Shown: piece after piece, positions 52,068 through 60,793 of the stretch
Numbering within the stretch: position 1 is the first letter of the stretch
How the letters are laid out: each line of letters starts with the position of its first letter
Assembly (NCBI RefSeq): GCF_014698965.1
Contig: NZ_JACXAE010000134.1
Span: 186,001 to 250,000, forward strand
Source: Iningainema tapete BLCC-T55
GTDB taxonomy: Bacteria; Cyanobacteriota; Cyanobacteriia; Cyanobacteriales; Nostocaceae
Direction: 5' to 3'
Length of the DNA stretch: 64,000 bases
Translations under genes and position numbers: made by a program
Notes under the pieces: model-generated
What the model saw: the letters and a program-made list of their open reading frames with translations, nothing else
The model's database searches: none
What the model was told of the DNA's origin: nothing

Positions 52068-54128
52068 TCACTTTTTATTCGTCTCAATTGATACCTGCCA
52101 AGTGTCCAATGTAGTTCCGACAGTTCGATCCAGGTTTGTCAAAGCATTGAGATATTCAATTGTTGCATTAAGCTCTGCGTTTCTTGCCTCTACTAAACTA
52201 TTTTCCAGACTGACAATCTCGAAGACTCCAGATCCCCTTCCCAATCTCTGTTTTTCTCTTTCAATCTCTAGTTGTCGTTCAGAAGATTCCCTAGCTTGTC
52301 GGGCAAGTTGCACCTGCTTGAAACTCAAATTCACATCTCTAATCCTGTCTGTTACCTGAATTTCTAAACTTTCACGCTGGTCATTCACATTGTTCTCTGC
52401 TTGCTGTAAACTAATCTGGCTTCGCTGAAATCTCTGGTTCTTTGTCAGGTCGCCGAATGTTCTAGTCATATTTAATCCGGCTGTCATGTCTCCTGTGTTG
52501 CCATAACTGACTTTCAAACCCAAGTCCCAGCGCCTGTCATTTTTTGCTTCTAACAGGTCAAGTTTAGCTTTGTCCAGATTTAGCTGTGCCTGCAAATACT
52601 CTGGCTGATTCAACAGCGCTAATTGCCGCTGTTTGTTTGAGTTTAACGTAATAGGTGACGCCTTTGGCACTTCTGCTGCCATAAGATTGATATTTTGATC
52701 GATATCAAGAATCTGAAGTAGAGCTAACCTTGTTGACTCAAGAGTATTCTGGGCAGCCACCAAACTGACTTGTCGGTTCGCGATCGCTGTCTGACTCTGG
52801 ATAATCTCGACTGGTGCCAACCTACCCGCCTCGATCAAAGCCTGGTTAATTTCCAGAATTTCTTGGGCACTTTTTAACGAAAGCTGCTCAATTTTTAGTC
52901 GTTCCTGAGCGCGAAGTAAATTTCGATATGCCAGGATTGCATCAGTAATGGTGTTGGTTAATGTCGATTTTAAACCAAGGACATTGATTTTTTCGTTCAA
53001 CCGCGCAGTCTCAATCGAAGCTCTATTTACCTTAATTCCAGATCCTCTCAATAGGGGTTGGTTAAATTCTATCTTTGGCGCGAGAGAGTTACCTGTCCAC
53101 TCAACACTGAGATCTCCCCCTGTAGGAATCTTCATTTTTGCCCCAAGACCAACTTCATTAGTAGTTGTTGTGGTTCCATCTGATCCAGATTGAGCAAGCG
53201 ACATTGATAAAGAGGGTGTGAAATCAGGTGCAAATTTATCCTCTGCCACTGCTAGGTCTTGTCTTTGAGCTATCCTTTCAAGATATGCATTTTTAATAGA
53301 TCTGTTGTTTGCCAAAGCCAAAACTACAGTATCAGAGAGCTTCAGTGTAAGAGAACGTCTGTTCGGTGATGGTTGCTGTTGATTCTGTTTCAAACTATTT
53401 GCAGCCACTCTATTTAGTTGTTTTGCTCCAAGAGATTGATTCTGAGAAATTACCTCTGCTACTAAGGTTTTTTGGACTTGCATATCAGTCGTTAATTTAA
53501 AGTTAATAGGTGATTCTCCTTTGGAGACGCTTTGTGATCGCTCGTGAGGGCGCTTCGCTTCGCGCAATCGTGCTATTAAGTCTTGCGATTCGGTACGATG
53601 CTGGTTTTGCGTATGAGTTGTCAACTCGAAGACAACGTGCGACGATCGCTTTTGAGAATCCTGCGACGATTTGTGGTTGAACGGAAGCAGTTGACCGTTT
53701 GAGTGTTGAGGTAGGGAATGAGTTATGAGTTTCTTTGTGTTGGCTGTGGGCTTTCTTGAGGGGTCGTGTACGCTCCTACTTTTTGGCTGTTGATGTTTTC
53801 GCTTTGTAGAAGTTTCTAAAAGATTTTTCAAAGGTAAAGCGATCGCCTCATCCTTGCTAAGTTGATGATTGTCTTTACTTTTCCTTTGGATCGGTTTGAT
53901 GTTTTCATAAGCTACAGGTTGAACATTATTTGGCGGTTTAACTGCTGTTTCAGCGCTAGCACTAGATTTGAGTATCTTTGATTTAGAAACTATGGTGAGA
54001 ATGTGAGCCGTAGCTAAAGTCGCAGTTAGAACAACGATCACATGAAGTAAAAAGAAGCTGACGGAGTGGAAAGATAAATACTTATATAGATTTTGACCTT
54101 GGGAGTCTTGGTTAGGTGACTTCTGCAT
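52068..54128 (-). CDS. TolC-family outer-membrane protein with long N-terminal extension
   Basis: A 686-aa protein. Residues about 270-680 are a TolC/OEP tunnel protein (LSDTVVLALANNRSIKNAYL; ARLNEKINVLGLKSTLTNTI; LNLDKAKLDLLEAKNDRRWD; TVGTTLDTWQV). Before this lies a hydrophobic helix (FFLLHVIVVLTATLATAHIL) and about 200 residues rich in Ser, Gln, Lys, Arg and His without obvious fold. The helix may be a long signal sequence. With the downstream exporter and HlyD genes it makes a type I secretion set in the order tolC-ABC-hlyD. Confidence 0.85.
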   Translation of the reverse strand: MQKSPNQDSQGQNLYKYLSFHSVSFFLLHVIVVLTATLATAHILTIVSKSKILKSSASAETAVKPPNNVQPVAYENIKPIQRKSKDNHQLSKDEAIALPLKNLLETSTKRKHQQPKSRSVHDPSRKPTANTKKLITHSLPQHSNGQLLPFNHKSSQDSQKRSSHVVFELTTHTQNQHRTESQDLIARLREAKRPHERSQSVSKGESPINFKLTTDMQVQKTLVAEVISQNQSLGAKQLNRVAANSLKQNQQQPSPNRRSLTLKLSDTVVLALANNRSIKNAYLERIAQRQDLAVAEDKFAPDFTPSLSMSLAQSGSDGTTTTTNEVGLGAKMKIPTGGDLSVEWTGNSLAPKIEFNQPLLRGSGIKVNRASIETARLNEKINVLGLKSTLTNTITDAILAYRNLLRAQERLKIEQLSLKSAQEILEINQALIEAGRLAPVEIIQSQTAIANRQVSLVAAQNTLESTRLALLQILDIDQNINLMAAEVPKASPITLNSNKQRQLALLNQPEYLQAQLNLDKAKLDLLEAKNDRRWDLGLKVSYGNTGDMTAGLNMTRTFGDLTKNQRFQRSQISLQQAENNVNDQRESLEIQVTDRIRDVNLSFKQVQLARQARESSERQLEIEREKQRLGRGSGVFEIVSLENSLVEARNAELNATIEYLNALTNLDRTVGTTLDTWQVSIETNKK

Positions 54129-54954
54129 AATGAGTTAAATTTAGTAAATTGCTTTGCATAGCCTGACTTTTTAAAACTAGGACTAACTTTCGGCTCCGTC
54201 TAGACAAAACCATTCCCTTTCAATTAAGTGGTTAGGTCTTGAGATACCACCACTATCAAGTTGGCGATGTCAGACTTAGAAATTGCATTGAGTTGTAGTT
54301 CAGCTTACTAAAACCCATTGCTACTATCTGAATTCTAGTCTTGATTTTTACTTTACACTGCTCTTCTTACCTTCTTTATAAGGTTCTGAAACAAAAGTGC
54401 TTTAGTTTTGAGTTCAAGAAATTAATATAGCAATCCTATTTGACTTGTGAGAATTGCGATCTCTAAATCCCCAACTTTGCAGAAGTTGTCGGGTATCTCG
54501 TTTCTCCCGAATGATTTATAATTGTTATTTTTTCTCAATATGATTTTTATAAATATTAATTATTTAAATAAAAATTATTATTTCATTTTTACAAACTTAT
54601 AAAATAAAAACATAACTACAGGTTTTATGATTTTTAAAAAGACTAAACAGCCTTGCTATTAAATATTTTTTCTTGCAAACTGAAATCAAGTAAGTTAAGT
54701 ATTAACAGCTTAACTTACATAAAAAAGTAGGTGAGCTTACCAAATAAAGCACATCTTCTAATATAAAAAGCAAGTTCTAACGAGAGTTTGCTTTAACTTC
54801 CAATAGCAATTTCACTACCAAGAATCGGCAAGTAATTCTGGCATAATAACACAGCATTTGCTGGTATTTATATTGTCCTTTATGAGGTAGTTGTAAGAAC
54901 AATGTACGCGACAAATTCTGACAATCAAACTCAATCTTTCAAAGGAGAATACTC
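54129..54954. other. AT-rich 826-bp intergenic region
   Basis: No gene is visible on either strand. It must hold the promoters of the divergent tolC and lectin genes. Seen inside are a decayed palindrome of the TCCCCAACTTT...GTTGTCGGG type (about 54468-54493) and the inverted repeat at 54690-54718. The stretch 54530-54680 is extremely AT-rich. Confidence 0.5.
54690..54718. promoter_or_regulatory. candidate operator GTAAGTTAA-n11-TTAACTTAC
   Basis: Perfect 9-bp inverted repeat with an 11-bp spacer, 237 bp upstream of the lectin start. Spacing of about two helical turns between centres would suit a dimeric regulator. The regulator and target are unknown. Confidence 0.35.
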
Positions 54955-55377
54955 ATGTCTTTTCTCGCAAAACTAAGTCAGTCACCACGTTTAATAACTC
55001 TTGCAGCTTGTGGTGCAATCGTGGCTACAATTCCCGCTAATCCTGCTTTTGCAGCACCCACCTCTCCTAGTAGTTATCAAAGTTCTTGTCAGAACATTGG
55101 TGTTTCTGGAGCTACCCTAACAGCACAATGTCGTAGAATAAATGGCACATTCAACAATACATCAATTTTGATTCGGGGAATCTACAATGATAATGGAGTT
55201 CTGCGCTATACGAGTAATGCAACTGCCGCTAGTAGTTATCAAAGTTCCTGTCGGAACATTGGTGTTTCTGGAGCTACCCTAACAGCACAATGTCGTAGAA
55301 TAAATGGCACATTCAACAACACATCAATTCTGATTCGGGGAATCTACAATGATAATGGAGTTTTGCGTTATTCATAG
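54955..55377 (+). CDS. secreted two-repeat cyanovirin-N-like lectin
   Basis: A 140-aa exported protein with a signal peptide ending NPAFAAP. The mature part is two almost identical units of about 45 residues (SSYQSSC(Q/R)NIGVSGATL, TAQCRRINGTFNNTSILIRG, IYNDNGVLRY). Each matches the CVNH pattern: aromatic-x3-C-x-N-x2-V-x-G-x2-L-x3-C-R-x2-NG-x4-TSI-x8-N-x-G-x-L. Each unit has two Cys at disulfide spacing. CVNH lectins bind high-mannose glycans. The DNA repeats are nearly identical too, showing recent duplication or homogenisation. AAAGGAG lies 7 bp before the ATG. Confidence 0.82.
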   Translation: MSFLAKLSQSPRLITLAACGAIVATIPANPAFAAPTSPSSYQSSCQNIGVSGATLTAQCRRINGTFNNTSILIRGIYNDNGVLRYTSNATAASSYQSSCRNIGVSGATLTAQCRRINGTFNNTSILIRGIYNDNGVLRYS

Positions 55378-55470
55378 GTAGCAAGTAGAATGCATTAGAG
55401 ACGGTTTTGCTGCCCGAATCTTTTGAGTAAATAAACTACTGATTCATGTCATTAGTTTTGATGGTGTTCT

Positions 55471-55503
55471 AGATTTCCGACATCTTTAAGATGTCGGGAA
55501 TCT
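55471..55503. repeat. palindrome AGATTTCCGACATCT-TTA-AGATGTCGGGAATCT
   Basis: Arms of 15 bp with one mismatch. It belongs to a class of extragenic palindromes (TTTCCGACATCTT...) common in filamentous cyanobacteria. It lies 93 bp downstream of the lectin stop. Confidence 0.6.
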
Positions 55504-55542
55504 GAAGAACGCAACCCCTCAATTCAAACTTGACAGAGTACT

Positions 55543-55573
55543 ACCCCACCAGAATTTTAAAATCAGGTGGGGT
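55543..55573. terminator. hairpin between convergent genes
   Basis: ACCCCACC and GGTGGGGT pair, and the loop (GAATTTTAAAATC) is itself palindromic. It sits between the 3' ends of the lectin gene and the permease gene and may act on both strands. T-tracts are short (TGATTTATT on the plus side). Confidence 0.5.
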
Positions 55574-55599
55574 GATTTATTAAATATCTGAGGCAAGCA

Positions 55600-56760
55600 C
55601 TAGCTGCTACGCAAAGCTGCAACTGGATTGAGTTGGCTAGCTCGGAGGGCGGGGAGAAAACCAGCCCCTACCCCCACCAACAGTGCTGAACTGAAGGATA
55701 AGGCTGCTGTGGTGCTTTCAAATTGGTAGGGTAAATTAAAAGTACTGGCAGCCACCACTGTCAACCCATGTACTGCAACGATCGCCACAGTTCCCCCCAA
55801 CACACTTAACAGCGCTGCTTCGAGAATGAACTGCAACATGATGTCCTGCTTGGTTGCCCCTATTGCCAGCAAAAGACCAATTTCAGAAGTACGCTCCGCT
55901 ACAGTGGCGATCGTAATATTAGCAATACCGACACCCCCCACTAGTAGAGAAATGACTCCCACCGCTGCTAGTGCCCGCGAAACAGATTCAAGGGTTTTCT
56001 GTTGCTCCAGAATATCTTCTATATTATTTGAAACATAAAATTTCTGATCAAAGGAGCGTTGTTCTAACAGCTTTTTTACCCGATCTTCCAAGTTTTTCAA
56101 GTCTTCAAGTTTGCGGGGACGTATCCAAATAGTTCCAATATCCTGACTACCCATCAGAGCGTTGAATACCGACATCGGTATGAGTAACTCACCTTCAGGT
56201 ACCTTAGTTCCAGGATTAGTTTGTACTACTCCCACGACAATATAAGGTTGACGATTAGCATAGATGCGTTGACCTATAGGCTTTTGACCTTGAAAAAGTT
56301 TTTCTGCCAGAAATTGATCGATAACCACTACAGGTCTATAGCTAGCAAAATCTGCCTCAGTCAAGAACCGTCCCTTTGCTAACTGCTTACCAGATGTCAG
56401 CAAGAAGTTTTGGGAAACACCTGACATTGAAGGATTCGCCTCCCGATCTTGAAATACGGTTGGGGAAGAGAATGGAACACTGGACGCACTGATTGCTTGC
56501 AAGCCCGTCAGCCTTTGTTGCAAGAATTTCATATCTTCTAGTCGAAGTTGGGACTGTTGCGGGTAGACTATAACCTGAGGGGAATCGCGCTCAGCCATTT
56601 GACGAGCAATCACTGCCCGACTAATGCTGCCAACCTGAAGCGTTGCTGTCACCGCAGTGACACCCATGAAAACACCTAGTGAGGTTAAGGTAGAACGCAA
56701 AGGATTGCTACTTAGAGAGCGGTATGTCAGATTTAGTAAGTCGAGAGGTTTGAGACTCAT
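55600..56760 (-). CDS. MacB/DevC-like FtsX-family permease
   Basis: A 386-aa permease. The N-terminal helix (PLRSTLTSLGVFMGVTAVTA) is followed by a MacB periplasmic core (FLTEADFASYRPVVVIDQFL, PIGQRIYANRQPYIVVGV) and three C-terminal helices with the FtsX signature (GGVGIANITIATVAERTSEI, GLLLAIGATKQDIMLQFILE). Such proteins need a separate ATPase and a periplasmic adaptor; the adaptor is the next gene upstream, 18 bp away, but no ATPase gene follows. It ends NPVAALRSS. Likely role: efflux or export of a lipid or peptide through TolC. Confidence 0.87.
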   Translation of the reverse strand: MSLKPLDLLNLTYRSLSSNPLRSTLTSLGVFMGVTAVTATLQVGSISRAVIARQMAERDSPQVIVYPQQSQLRLEDMKFLQQRLTGLQAISASSVPFSSPTVFQDREANPSMSGVSQNFLLTSGKQLAKGRFLTEADFASYRPVVVIDQFLAEKLFQGQKPIGQRIYANRQPYIVVGVVQTNPGTKVPEGELLIPMSVFNALMGSQDIGTIWIRPRKLEDLKNLEDRVKKLLEQRSFDQKFYVSNNIEDILEQQKTLESVSRALAAVGVISLLVGGVGIANITIATVAERTSEIGLLLAIGATKQDIMLQFILEAALLSVLGGTVAIVAVHGLTVVAASTFNLPYQFESTTAALSFSSALLVGVGAGFLPALRASQLNPVAALRSS

Positions 56761-56778
56761 TGTTCTTTGCCTTCTGGT

Positions 56779-58242
56779 TCAGTTGGATTGGGGAGCAATC
56801 AGCGTTCCTGGTTCCAATTTTGAATCGGCTGAGGGCAGTACCACTCGATCTCCTGGATGTAAACCAGAGGTCACCTCCAGATTAGTCAACCCTTCTAGCC
56901 CTAAAGTGATGTTTTGTTTTTGCGCCTTACCTTGTTTATCCCGCACCCACACAAAAGGCTTTTCTTCAGAACGCTGAATCGCATCCGTATTTAAAACCAC
57001 TACGTTTTGCCGCCGTTGCAGAACGATTTCGACATTGACATGGCTACCAGGAATCACCTTGCGAGAAGGTGTATTAAGTTTTACCTTTGCAGATACCGTT
57101 GCTTGCCCTGATTGTTGACTACTACTGCTTGGGGTGTCGTTTCCGGAAGAAGTGGTTGCTATGGGAGACAAATACTGTACCCGTCCCTCGAATGTCTGAG
57201 CGTTGGGACCTATGACACTGACGCGAGCCAATTGATTGACCCGCACTTTAACCGCATTGAGGGTGGAAAGTCGAAGCGACACGACCTCTTGAGTAGGATC
57301 GCCCAGAGTTATCAAGTCGGTACGCACCTGAATCCCTTCCCCATCCTTAACTTTGATGTCAAGAACCTTACCATTAATTGGTGCTGTCACGATGTTATTC
57401 TGGAGTTGCTGCTGGATTTTTTGCAGTTCAAGCTGAAGGCGCTGAAGTTCGCGGATATCGTTGTTAACAGCTAACTGAGCGTCCTCCAGGGCTGATTCCG
57501 CTTGCGTGACTTTGTCCCGCGCTTGCTGTTGCGTATTTTGGATCTCAAACTGAAGGTTTTGGAGTTCGATAGTATCGTTATTGACCGTTAATTGAGCTTG
57601 CCACACTACCGACTTGGCACGGCGGACTTGTTCCTCCTGCGACCGAAGTTCATTTTTGGGAATGAAGCCCCTTTTATCTAGAGCCTCAAGTTCCTGAAGT
57701 TTCTTTTCCTCGGTTTTTAGATCTTCCTCGGCTTCGATAAGTTTTTGGCGGTTACTAGCTAAGGCGAGTTCTTGTTTTTTAATTTGCAACTGCTGCTTGT
57801 TGTTCTGGTTTTCTGTTTTAGTTGCTTTTAGCTTTTCCTGGGCTTCGATAAGTTTTTGGCGGTTACGCGCCATAGTCAGTTCTTGCTTTTGAATCTGCAA
57901 TTGCTGGTTGGCGAGGATAGTTTGTCGGTCAGGGTTACGCAGAAAAATCAGCGGTTGACCGGATTTGACTTGATCCCCAAGCCGCACTAACACGCGATCA
58001 ACTGCGCCTTCTGCTGGAGACTTCAGAGTTTGTTGACCACGCAGTTCAAGAGTACCGCTTTCATTGATAGTGTTTTCAATGTTGCCACGTTCTACAGTAA
58101 CAACAGGCAGCGCTACCGACTTTGTAGACGGCTGATTTCGATGGACATACAGCAGTCCACCCCCGACGCTAAGTGTAGCCAAAACTCCTGACCAGGCTAA
58201 CCATTTTACTCCTGCCTCGAATTTCTTTTTAACCTGCTTCAT
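56779..58242 (-). CDS. MacA/DevB-like periplasmic adaptor
   Basis: A 487-aa adaptor from the ATG at 58242 (MKQVKKKFEAGVKWLAW); an ATG at 58284 is also in frame. It has one membrane helix (SGVLATLSVGGGLLYV), a lipoyl half (TLKSPAEGAVDRVLVRLGDQ), two or three repeated coiled-coil segments with near-duplicate LALASNRQKLIEAEEDLKTE / LTMARNRQKLIEAQEKLKAT units, the second lipoyl half (NNIVTAPINGKVLDIKVKDG) and a MacA-type barrel ending in LHPGDRVVLPSADSKLEPGT. It forms a tandem with the permease. The coiled coil has clearly grown by internal duplication. Confidence 0.87.
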   Translation of the reverse strand: MKQVKKKFEAGVKWLAWSGVLATLSVGGGLLYVHRNQPSTKSVALPVVTVERGNIENTINESGTLELRGQQTLKSPAEGAVDRVLVRLGDQVKSGQPLIFLRNPDRQTILANQQLQIQKQELTMARNRQKLIEAQEKLKATKTENQNNKQQLQIKKQELALASNRQKLIEAEEDLKTEEKKLQELEALDKRGFIPKNELRSQEEQVRRAKSVVWQAQLTVNNDTIELQNLQFEIQNTQQQARDKVTQAESALEDAQLAVNNDIRELQRLQLELQKIQQQLQNNIVTAPINGKVLDIKVKDGEGIQVRTDLITLGDPTQEVVSLRLSTLNAVKVRVNQLARVSVIGPNAQTFEGRVQYLSPIATTSSGNDTPSSSSQQSGQATVSAKVKLNTPSRKVIPGSHVNVEIVLQRRQNVVVLNTDAIQRSEEKPFVWVRDKQGKAQKQNITLGLEGLTNLEVTSGLHPGDRVVLPSADSKLEPGTLIAPQSN

Positions 58243-58369
58243 AAGCGTAGCGCCGTTTTTTGAGGTCAATGCATCACGGTTCAAGAGGAAGTTTTAGGCG
58301 CACCTTCTTGTTGGAGTCTGCTAGGAACTATGAGGCGTGACACTGGCTGCATTTGCCCCGCTCTTCCCA

Positions 58370-58435
58370 TCAACCAACACGCAAAGCACGAATTTCCAGT
58401 TCCAACGCCGCCTACATCGAGTCTTTTCGGACATT
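58370..58435 (-). other. 21-codon mini-ORF resembling a tpsA 5' end
   Basis: GGAGGTGCAATGTCCGAAAA has the same start context as the tpsA and TPR genes (GGGGTGCAATGTC), and the peptide MSEKTRCRRRWNWKFVLCGV resembles the start of TpsA2 (MSRCKQLRCWKLVLGSW). It stops at TGA. It may be a leftover of another tpsA-type gene or a leader upstream of the adaptor gene. Confidence 0.4.
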
Positions 58436-58745
58436 GCACCTCCATTTGAAGCAGTAGTTGATTGAACCACTTAATTCGACTTCAATAATATTCTAAGATT
58501 TAATTGAGTATTTCAAGTGTTTGAAACTTCTTTTTTATGCATAACTCCAGGAGTTATGTTTTTATTTTTTAAATCTTTTATAAAGATACTTTTGTCTTCC
58601 CAATAAAAGTGCAGTGATGCGCTCTCACTACTCCAAATTATGCAGTTTGAAAATGAAGCTATGTCTGTGCTTGCAAATAGTGCTGTTTTTGTCCTGTCAA
58701 ATTACTAATGCCTGAAAAGCAGTACTTCTAACCGTTCGTCAGAGA
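58436..58745. other. intergenic region, nothing recognised
   Basis: About 310 bp between the mini-ORF and the HTH leader. No gene, RNA or clear repeat was seen. Confidence 0.4.
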
Positions 58746-58868
58746 ATTGTGAATTTTTGTAAATAGTTGTGGAATTTCTAGACTTTTGATGCTGACAAGT
58801 AGGCGGAGGTTTGCAAGGAGCATCTAGAAAAACTTCCAGTTCTGTAAGTTCTACTAGGAGGGTTTGTT
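58746..58868 (+). promoter_or_regulatory. conserved leader of HTH gene 1 with hairpin
   Basis: The 123 bp before the GTG are matched by 61693-61816 before the second HTH gene, including blocks AGTTGTGGAATT, CGGAGGTT and GTTCTACTAGGAGGGTTTG. A hairpin ACTTCCAGTTCTGTAAGT (58832-58849) ends 6 bp before the AGGAGG site. Copy 2 has ACTTTCGGTTCCGCAAGT: the inner pair A-T is replaced by G-C, which keeps the stem. Confidence 0.55.
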
Positions 58869-59516
58869 GTGAAAAAGCAAGGACTTTACTTATCACCTTT
58901 TCAGCGCAAGCATTTGCAAAAGAATTTAGAAACTGATTTACGCCTAGAATACCGTCGTCGTATTGAAATCATGCTGCAGGCAGATGCAGGTTATTCTCAG
59001 GTACAAATCTGTGAAGCACTCTTGTGCGCTCAAGAGACTGCACGATACTGGATTGCTATGGCACAGACAGGGCAGGCTCATAAATGGGATGATCGCCCGA
59101 TGGGACGCCCCAAGGTTGTTAACGATCGATATCTTACTCGCTTGAAAGAACTTGTAACCCATAGTCCGCGTGAATATGGTTATCCATTTCAACGTTGGAC
59201 AGCCCAATGGTTAAGTAAGCATCTGGAGAAAGAATTGGGCATTAAGCTAAGCAGTTGTCACATTAACCGTCTGCTCAAGTCCATGGGGCTTTCAACTCGA
59301 CCAAAAGACAACACAACTGAGAAACAAATCTCAGGCAAACAGGATTCCAGCATTACGATTAGTAATTTACCATCGAACGCCAAGCCCAACTCTGGGAGAT
59401 TGTTTGCGATCGCTTTGTCCCCAATCACTCCCGCAACAACGCCCGAAACCCAGCTTGAACAAAATGCACATCAACTGTTACTGCATCAGTCAAACCTTGC
59501 TCCCACATTACTATAA
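58869..59516 (+). CDS. HTH protein resembling IS630-type N-terminal domain, copy 1
   Basis: A 215-aa DNA-binding protein, GTG start with AGGAGG at 58856-58861. Residues 20-70 form a helix-turn-helix (RRRIEIMLQADAGYSQVQIC, EALLCAQETARYWI), followed by GRPKVV and a second winged-helix part (RWTAQWLSKHLEKELGIKLS, SCHINRLLKSMGLSTR). The arrangement is that of the DNA-binding half of IS630/Tc1-like transposases; the DDE catalytic part is absent. The last ~35 residues are read antisense through the 3' end of the PIN toxin gene. It may be a domesticated regulator. Copy 2 is at 61817. Confidence 0.75.
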   Translation: MKKQGLYLSPFQRKHLQKNLETDLRLEYRRRIEIMLQADAGYSQVQICEALLCAQETARYWIAMAQTGQAHKWDDRPMGRPKVVNDRYLTRLKELVTHSPREYGYPFQRWTAQWLSKHLEKELGIKLSSCHINRLLKSMGLSTRPKDNTTEKQISGKQDSSITISNLPSNAKPNSGRLFAIALSPITPATTPETQLEQNAHQLLLHQSNLAPTLL

Positions 59517-59561
59517 AAGAAATGCAGTCTGTCAAACCCCAAGTTTTATCAGGACGCTCAC
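59425..59561 (-). pseudogene. 3' part of split PIN-domain toxin gene
   Basis: On the minus strand it reads (E)RPDKTWGLTDCISFIVMWEQ, GLTDAVTVDVHFVQAGFRAL and stops at TGA 59425-59427. This is the C-terminal half of a PIN domain, with the acidic residues in LTDC and LTDA. It continues exactly, after removal of the IS and one TCAC copy, from the 5' part at 61088-61368. Confidence 0.85.
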
Positions 59562-59562
59562 C

Positions 59563-60684
59563 TCATATCTTGCACCTGGAAATTTGAATGTCAATTCCTT
59601 GACTAAGTGCTAGCTCTCTTTTGCTTTCAATGTCTTGTAAAAGAAGTAACACCACTAAGTGTGGAAATATAGTTTGGAACGCGATTAGAGCGGCTTGTCC
59701 CCAATTAGGTAGATTCGTAGAGCCGATTGATGTGGATAAATAAGCCCAATGGGCTAAAATATAAGAAATAAGGGATAAGACTAACCAACGATAAACACCT
59801 AAAAGTGTTCCTTGTCCAAAACGGTGCAAGCCGAAACGGTGTTTTGCAGTTTTAAACCAACCCTCTATTTGCCAACGTCGTTTACCCCACCAAGAAATAG
59901 TGCTAGCTTTGAGAGCAATGGTCTCAATGACAAACCGTTTTTCATACTTGCCATCATCACGTTTAAAATAGTACCAGGATACATAGACAGGAAACTTCAA
60001 ACTCTGAAGGCGAAGCTGTTGCCCTCGTTTATGTAGTCGAGCAACACAGCGACCATCAACCAACTTACGGGTACAAGCGATTCCCGCAATCACATGGTAT
60101 CTCCGCTTTCGGACACCATGAATAAACTCCACACTACCAAAGGCTGTATCTACCAGAACCATCACCTGGAAGTTCTTGGTTAATCTTTTGGGCAAAGTTC
60201 TGACCATTTTTAATCCCAATTGTGCGGGGGAAGGAGTTCCTTTTCCCTTCCATACACGGAAACTCCAAGGTACTCGCCACCGACCAACAACTAAATACAG
60301 CACAACCAAATGCAAACCTCGTTTTCCGTTGTATACACGGATTAAATTCTCAAACCCCTTAAATTTGCCAACTTTTTCTAGAGTTGTCAGGTCAATAATC
60401 ACTTGTAGAAATGGTTTGCGCCCCTTAGGACACTCAGACAAAATCTCCTTAATAACACGGTTACGAGTAGCACGAATTACACCTAGTGTTGACCAGTCGT
60501 AGATGTTGAGAAATCGACTTAAGGCGCTGGCTGACTTACTTTTACTGTGTTCAGGTAGAGGATACCCCTGTGCCTGCAAGAACAATCCCAACATCGCTTC
60601 AAGATTTTCTTGCTGGTAAATAGAAGGCATCAATGACAGCAAGGTGTACACTAAATTTTGGGCGTGGGCAAGAATTGAAACCAT
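59563..60684 (-). CDS. IS4/IS701-superfamily DDE transposase
   Basis: A 373-aa transposase that appears intact. Candidate catalytic residues are the Asp in VIIDLTTLEKVG, the Asp in MVLVDTAFGSVE and the Glu in RRWQIEGWFKTAK, which fits R-x3-E-x6-K. The stop codon lies in the left inverted repeat. The 4-bp target duplication fits IS701-like elements better than classic IS4, but I cannot settle the subgroup. It is probably still active or only recently silenced, since ends and frame are perfect. Confidence 0.85.
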   Translation of the reverse strand: MVSILAHAQNLVYTLLSLMPSIYQQENLEAMLGLFLQAQGYPLPEHSKSKSASALSRFLNIYDWSTLGVIRATRNRVIKEILSECPKGRKPFLQVIIDLTTLEKVGKFKGFENLIRVYNGKRGLHLVVLYLVVGRWRVPWSFRVWKGKGTPSPAQLGLKMVRTLPKRLTKNFQVMVLVDTAFGSVEFIHGVRKRRYHVIAGIACTRKLVDGRCVARLHKRGQQLRLQSLKFPVYVSWYYFKRDDGKYEKRFVIETIALKASTISWWGKRRWQIEGWFKTAKHRFGLHRFGQGTLLGVYRWLVLSLISYILAHWAYLSTSIGSTNLPNWGQAALIAFQTIFPHLVVLLLLQDIESKRELALSQGIDIQISRCKI

Positions 60685-60793
60685 TTTTCTTGCTGAATTA
60701 ATTCAGATGTATTTCAACGCCCTTTTTCTCATATTTTGGTACTTCAATGCAAATCTGATTACTCTGCCTAAACACCAAATTGACCCGCTCAAT

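Noticed and set aside
54129-54954. Possible non-coding RNA gene in the long AT-rich gap
   Set aside because: No promoter, terminator or conserved structure could be shown. Only two weak inverted repeats were seen.
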